A stretch of DNA of 64,000 bases, from positions 1-64,000 of the forward strand of contig CAYMTA010000016.1 of the NCBI GenBank assembly GCA_964393275.1. Reading direction: 5' to 3'. This document shows positions 62,325 to 64,000 of the stretch, piece after piece (within the stretch, counting starts at the first letter, position 1; each line of letters starts with the position of its first letter). Under the pieces are notes generated by a model that saw only the letters and a program-made list of their open reading frames with translations, did not search any database and was not told the DNA's origin. Origin of the DNA: SLRI01 sp964393275 (lineage in GTDB: Bacteria > Pseudomonadota > Alphaproteobacteria > Geminicoccales > Geminicoccaceae). The translations under genes and the position numbers were made by a program.

Positions 62325-62657
62325 CTACCGCCCCCCCGACGCCCGGTGCGCCTCGACATGCTGGCGAAGGGCCCGGTTGATCGCCGTCTGATAGCCCTTG
62401 CCGTCCGGGCTCCGCGCCTTGAACCAGGCGATGAGGTCGGCGTCGAGACGCAGCGTGAGCTGCTGCTTGACCGGACGAAAGAAGCGATGGCGTTCGGCCC
62501 GCGACCAGAAATCCTCGTCCGCCTCGGGAATGTCGGATGTATCGATGGCCTCGTCCGGCAACGCGGCGACCCGTGCCAATTCAACCCTCTGACGCTCGGT
62601 GAGTGGCGGAGGGTTGGCCGGATCGAAGTCAACCGTAACCAAGTTTTTCTTCCTCAT
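62325..62657 (-). CDS. brnA: BrnA antitoxin
   Basis: BrnA neutralises the BrnT ribonuclease and represses the operon. The 110-residue product has a variable N-terminus (MRKKNLVTVDFDPANPPPLT) and the family's ribbon-helix-helix C-terminus (KQQLTLRLDADLIAWFKARS, then GYQTAINRALRQHVEAH). The ATG at 62657 follows GGAGGAGGT. The gene overlaps the toxin gene by 29 bp. Confidence 0.92.
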   Translation of the reverse strand: MRKKNLVTVDFDPANPPPLTERQRVELARVAALPDEAIDTSDIPEADEDFWSRAERHRFFRPVKQQLTLRLDADLIAWFKARSPDGKGYQTAINRALRQHVEAHRASGGR

Positions 62658-62934
62658 ACCTCCTCCTTTCCGCTCGGGTCGCCGGTCGGGCCGAGATAAT
62701 CCTGATGATCTCGTTCCCATCTCGATCCTCTCGAATAGTATGCGCCACGAAGACAATGACACCGCTGTCGATGGAGCCGATGCTCCGCCAGCGCTCCTCC
62801 CGTTCCTCGTCTCGATCCCGCGTCGTCGAAATGAACGGATCGATGAAGACCCTCAAAATCGTATCGAAGGAGATACCGTGCTTGCGCCGGTTCGTGCGCT
62901 CCTTCCCAAGGTCCCATTCGAAGCGTGTCGGCAT
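62629..62934 (-). CDS. brnT: BrnT toxin (RelE-fold ribonuclease)
   Basis: This 101-residue protein matches BrnT: FEWDLGKERTNRRKHGISFD at the N-terminus, ERWRSIGSIDSGVIVFVAHT, and IIRIISARPATRAERRRYEE at the C-terminus. BrnT cleaves RNA and arrests growth until BrnA binds it. It is the first gene of the pair, with a promoter and palindrome directly upstream. Confidence 0.94.
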   Translation of the reverse strand: MPTRFEWDLGKERTNRRKHGISFDTILRVFIDPFISTTRDRDEEREERWRSIGSIDSGVIVFVAHTIREDRDGNEIIRIISARPATRAERRRYEEEKLGYG

Positions 62935-62938
62935 CAGG

Positions 62939-62950
62939 TTGTAGCTACAA
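62939..62950. promoter_or_regulatory. Palindromic operator candidate of brnTA
   Basis: TTGTAGCTACAA is a perfect 12-bp palindrome 5 bp before the brnT start. A related half-site TGTAGTTGCA follows at 62954-62963. BrnA autorepression through its ribbon-helix-helix domain is known for the family. Confidence 0.6.
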
Positions 62951-62951
62951 G

Positions 62952-62980
62952 CATGTAGTTGCAGTCTCGACCAACGTCAA
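62952..62980 (-). promoter_or_regulatory. Candidate promoter of brnTA
   Basis: TTGACG (62980-62975) and TACATG (62957-62952) are spaced by 17 bp on the minus strand. The -10 box is weak but abuts the palindrome, so a repressor there would block the start site. Confidence 0.5.
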
Positions 62981-62984
62981 TCCG

Positions 62985-64000
<1,016 letters not shown>

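Overview
The window is a high-GC stretch from an alphaproteobacterium, most likely of the Rhodospirillales/Geminicoccales kind. The evidence is the neighbour order recJ-glpX-hom-aminotransferase facing phaC, a CtrA-type site (TTAA-N7-TTAAC) before a flagellar operon, an alphaproteobacterial-type csrA next to purEK, a fabI-ackA pair, and abundant GTG/TTG starts and 4-bp stop/start overlaps. No 16S or other species marker is present, so the placement is inference.

Layout. 1-523: a composite intergenic repeat. 524-9240: sugar uptake and L-fuconate catabolism, with a CUT1 binding protein and two permeases on +, then on - a ribose-type ABC transporter (ATPase, permease, binding protein) and L-fuconate dehydratase. 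Upstream of these lies the wreck of a 2-keto-3-deoxy-L-fuconate-dehydrogenase-like SDR. 9422-13950 (-): a complete pqqABCDE operon with a LysR regulator upstream. 13951-15363: poorly coding DNA with a perfect 59-bp palindrome. 15364-18864 (-): AmpH-like hydrolase, thiopurine methyltransferase and GMC oxidoreductase. 18974-26946 (-): an eight-gene tellurium-resistance-type (Ter) stress module, terZ, DUF475/TerC, terD, three TerY-like vWA proteins, a PP2C phosphatase and a protein kinase. 27320-27394: tRNA-Glu. 28113-37806: recJ, a 1.2-kb cluster of hairpin repeats, glpX, hom, aminotransferase, an OmpA-like lipoprotein and divergent phaC. 37846-45901: manC, a diguanylate cyclase, a 15-bp minisatellite, acyl-CoA ligase, FAH-family hydrolase, DUF465, a TIGR02444 protein and glucokinase. 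46052-48121: DUF465, purK, purE, csrA. 48237-51688: flgB flgC fliE fliQ fliR flhB. 51794-54656: a LapG-type protease and a membrane PAS protein with a degenerate HD-GYP domain. 54989-57071: fabI and ackA. 57072-59303: a second copy of the composite repeat and a frameshifted IS481-type element. 59381-62091: lipid kinase and CHASE3-GAF-GGDEF cyclase. 62325-62934: a BrnTA toxin-antitoxin pair. 62985-64000: the C-terminal part of a hydantoinase B gene that runs off the end.

How it fits together. The most coherent system is the Ter module, where calcium-binding TerD/TerZ proteins, a TerC-type membrane protein, vWA scaffolds and a kinase/phosphatase pair form one co-oriented, partly overlapping operon with an AT-rich leader. 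The less expected signals are in non-coding DNA. One is two same-orientation composite arrays 57 kb apart: a 21-bp GGGTTC repeat followed by five GTTGC-N7-GCAAC dyads every 31-32 bp. The other is a dispersed palindromic element built on TTAAAAAGGGAGGTGTCCCC, present as single arms, full hairpins and one perfect palindrome, and clustered inside the recJ-glpX gap.
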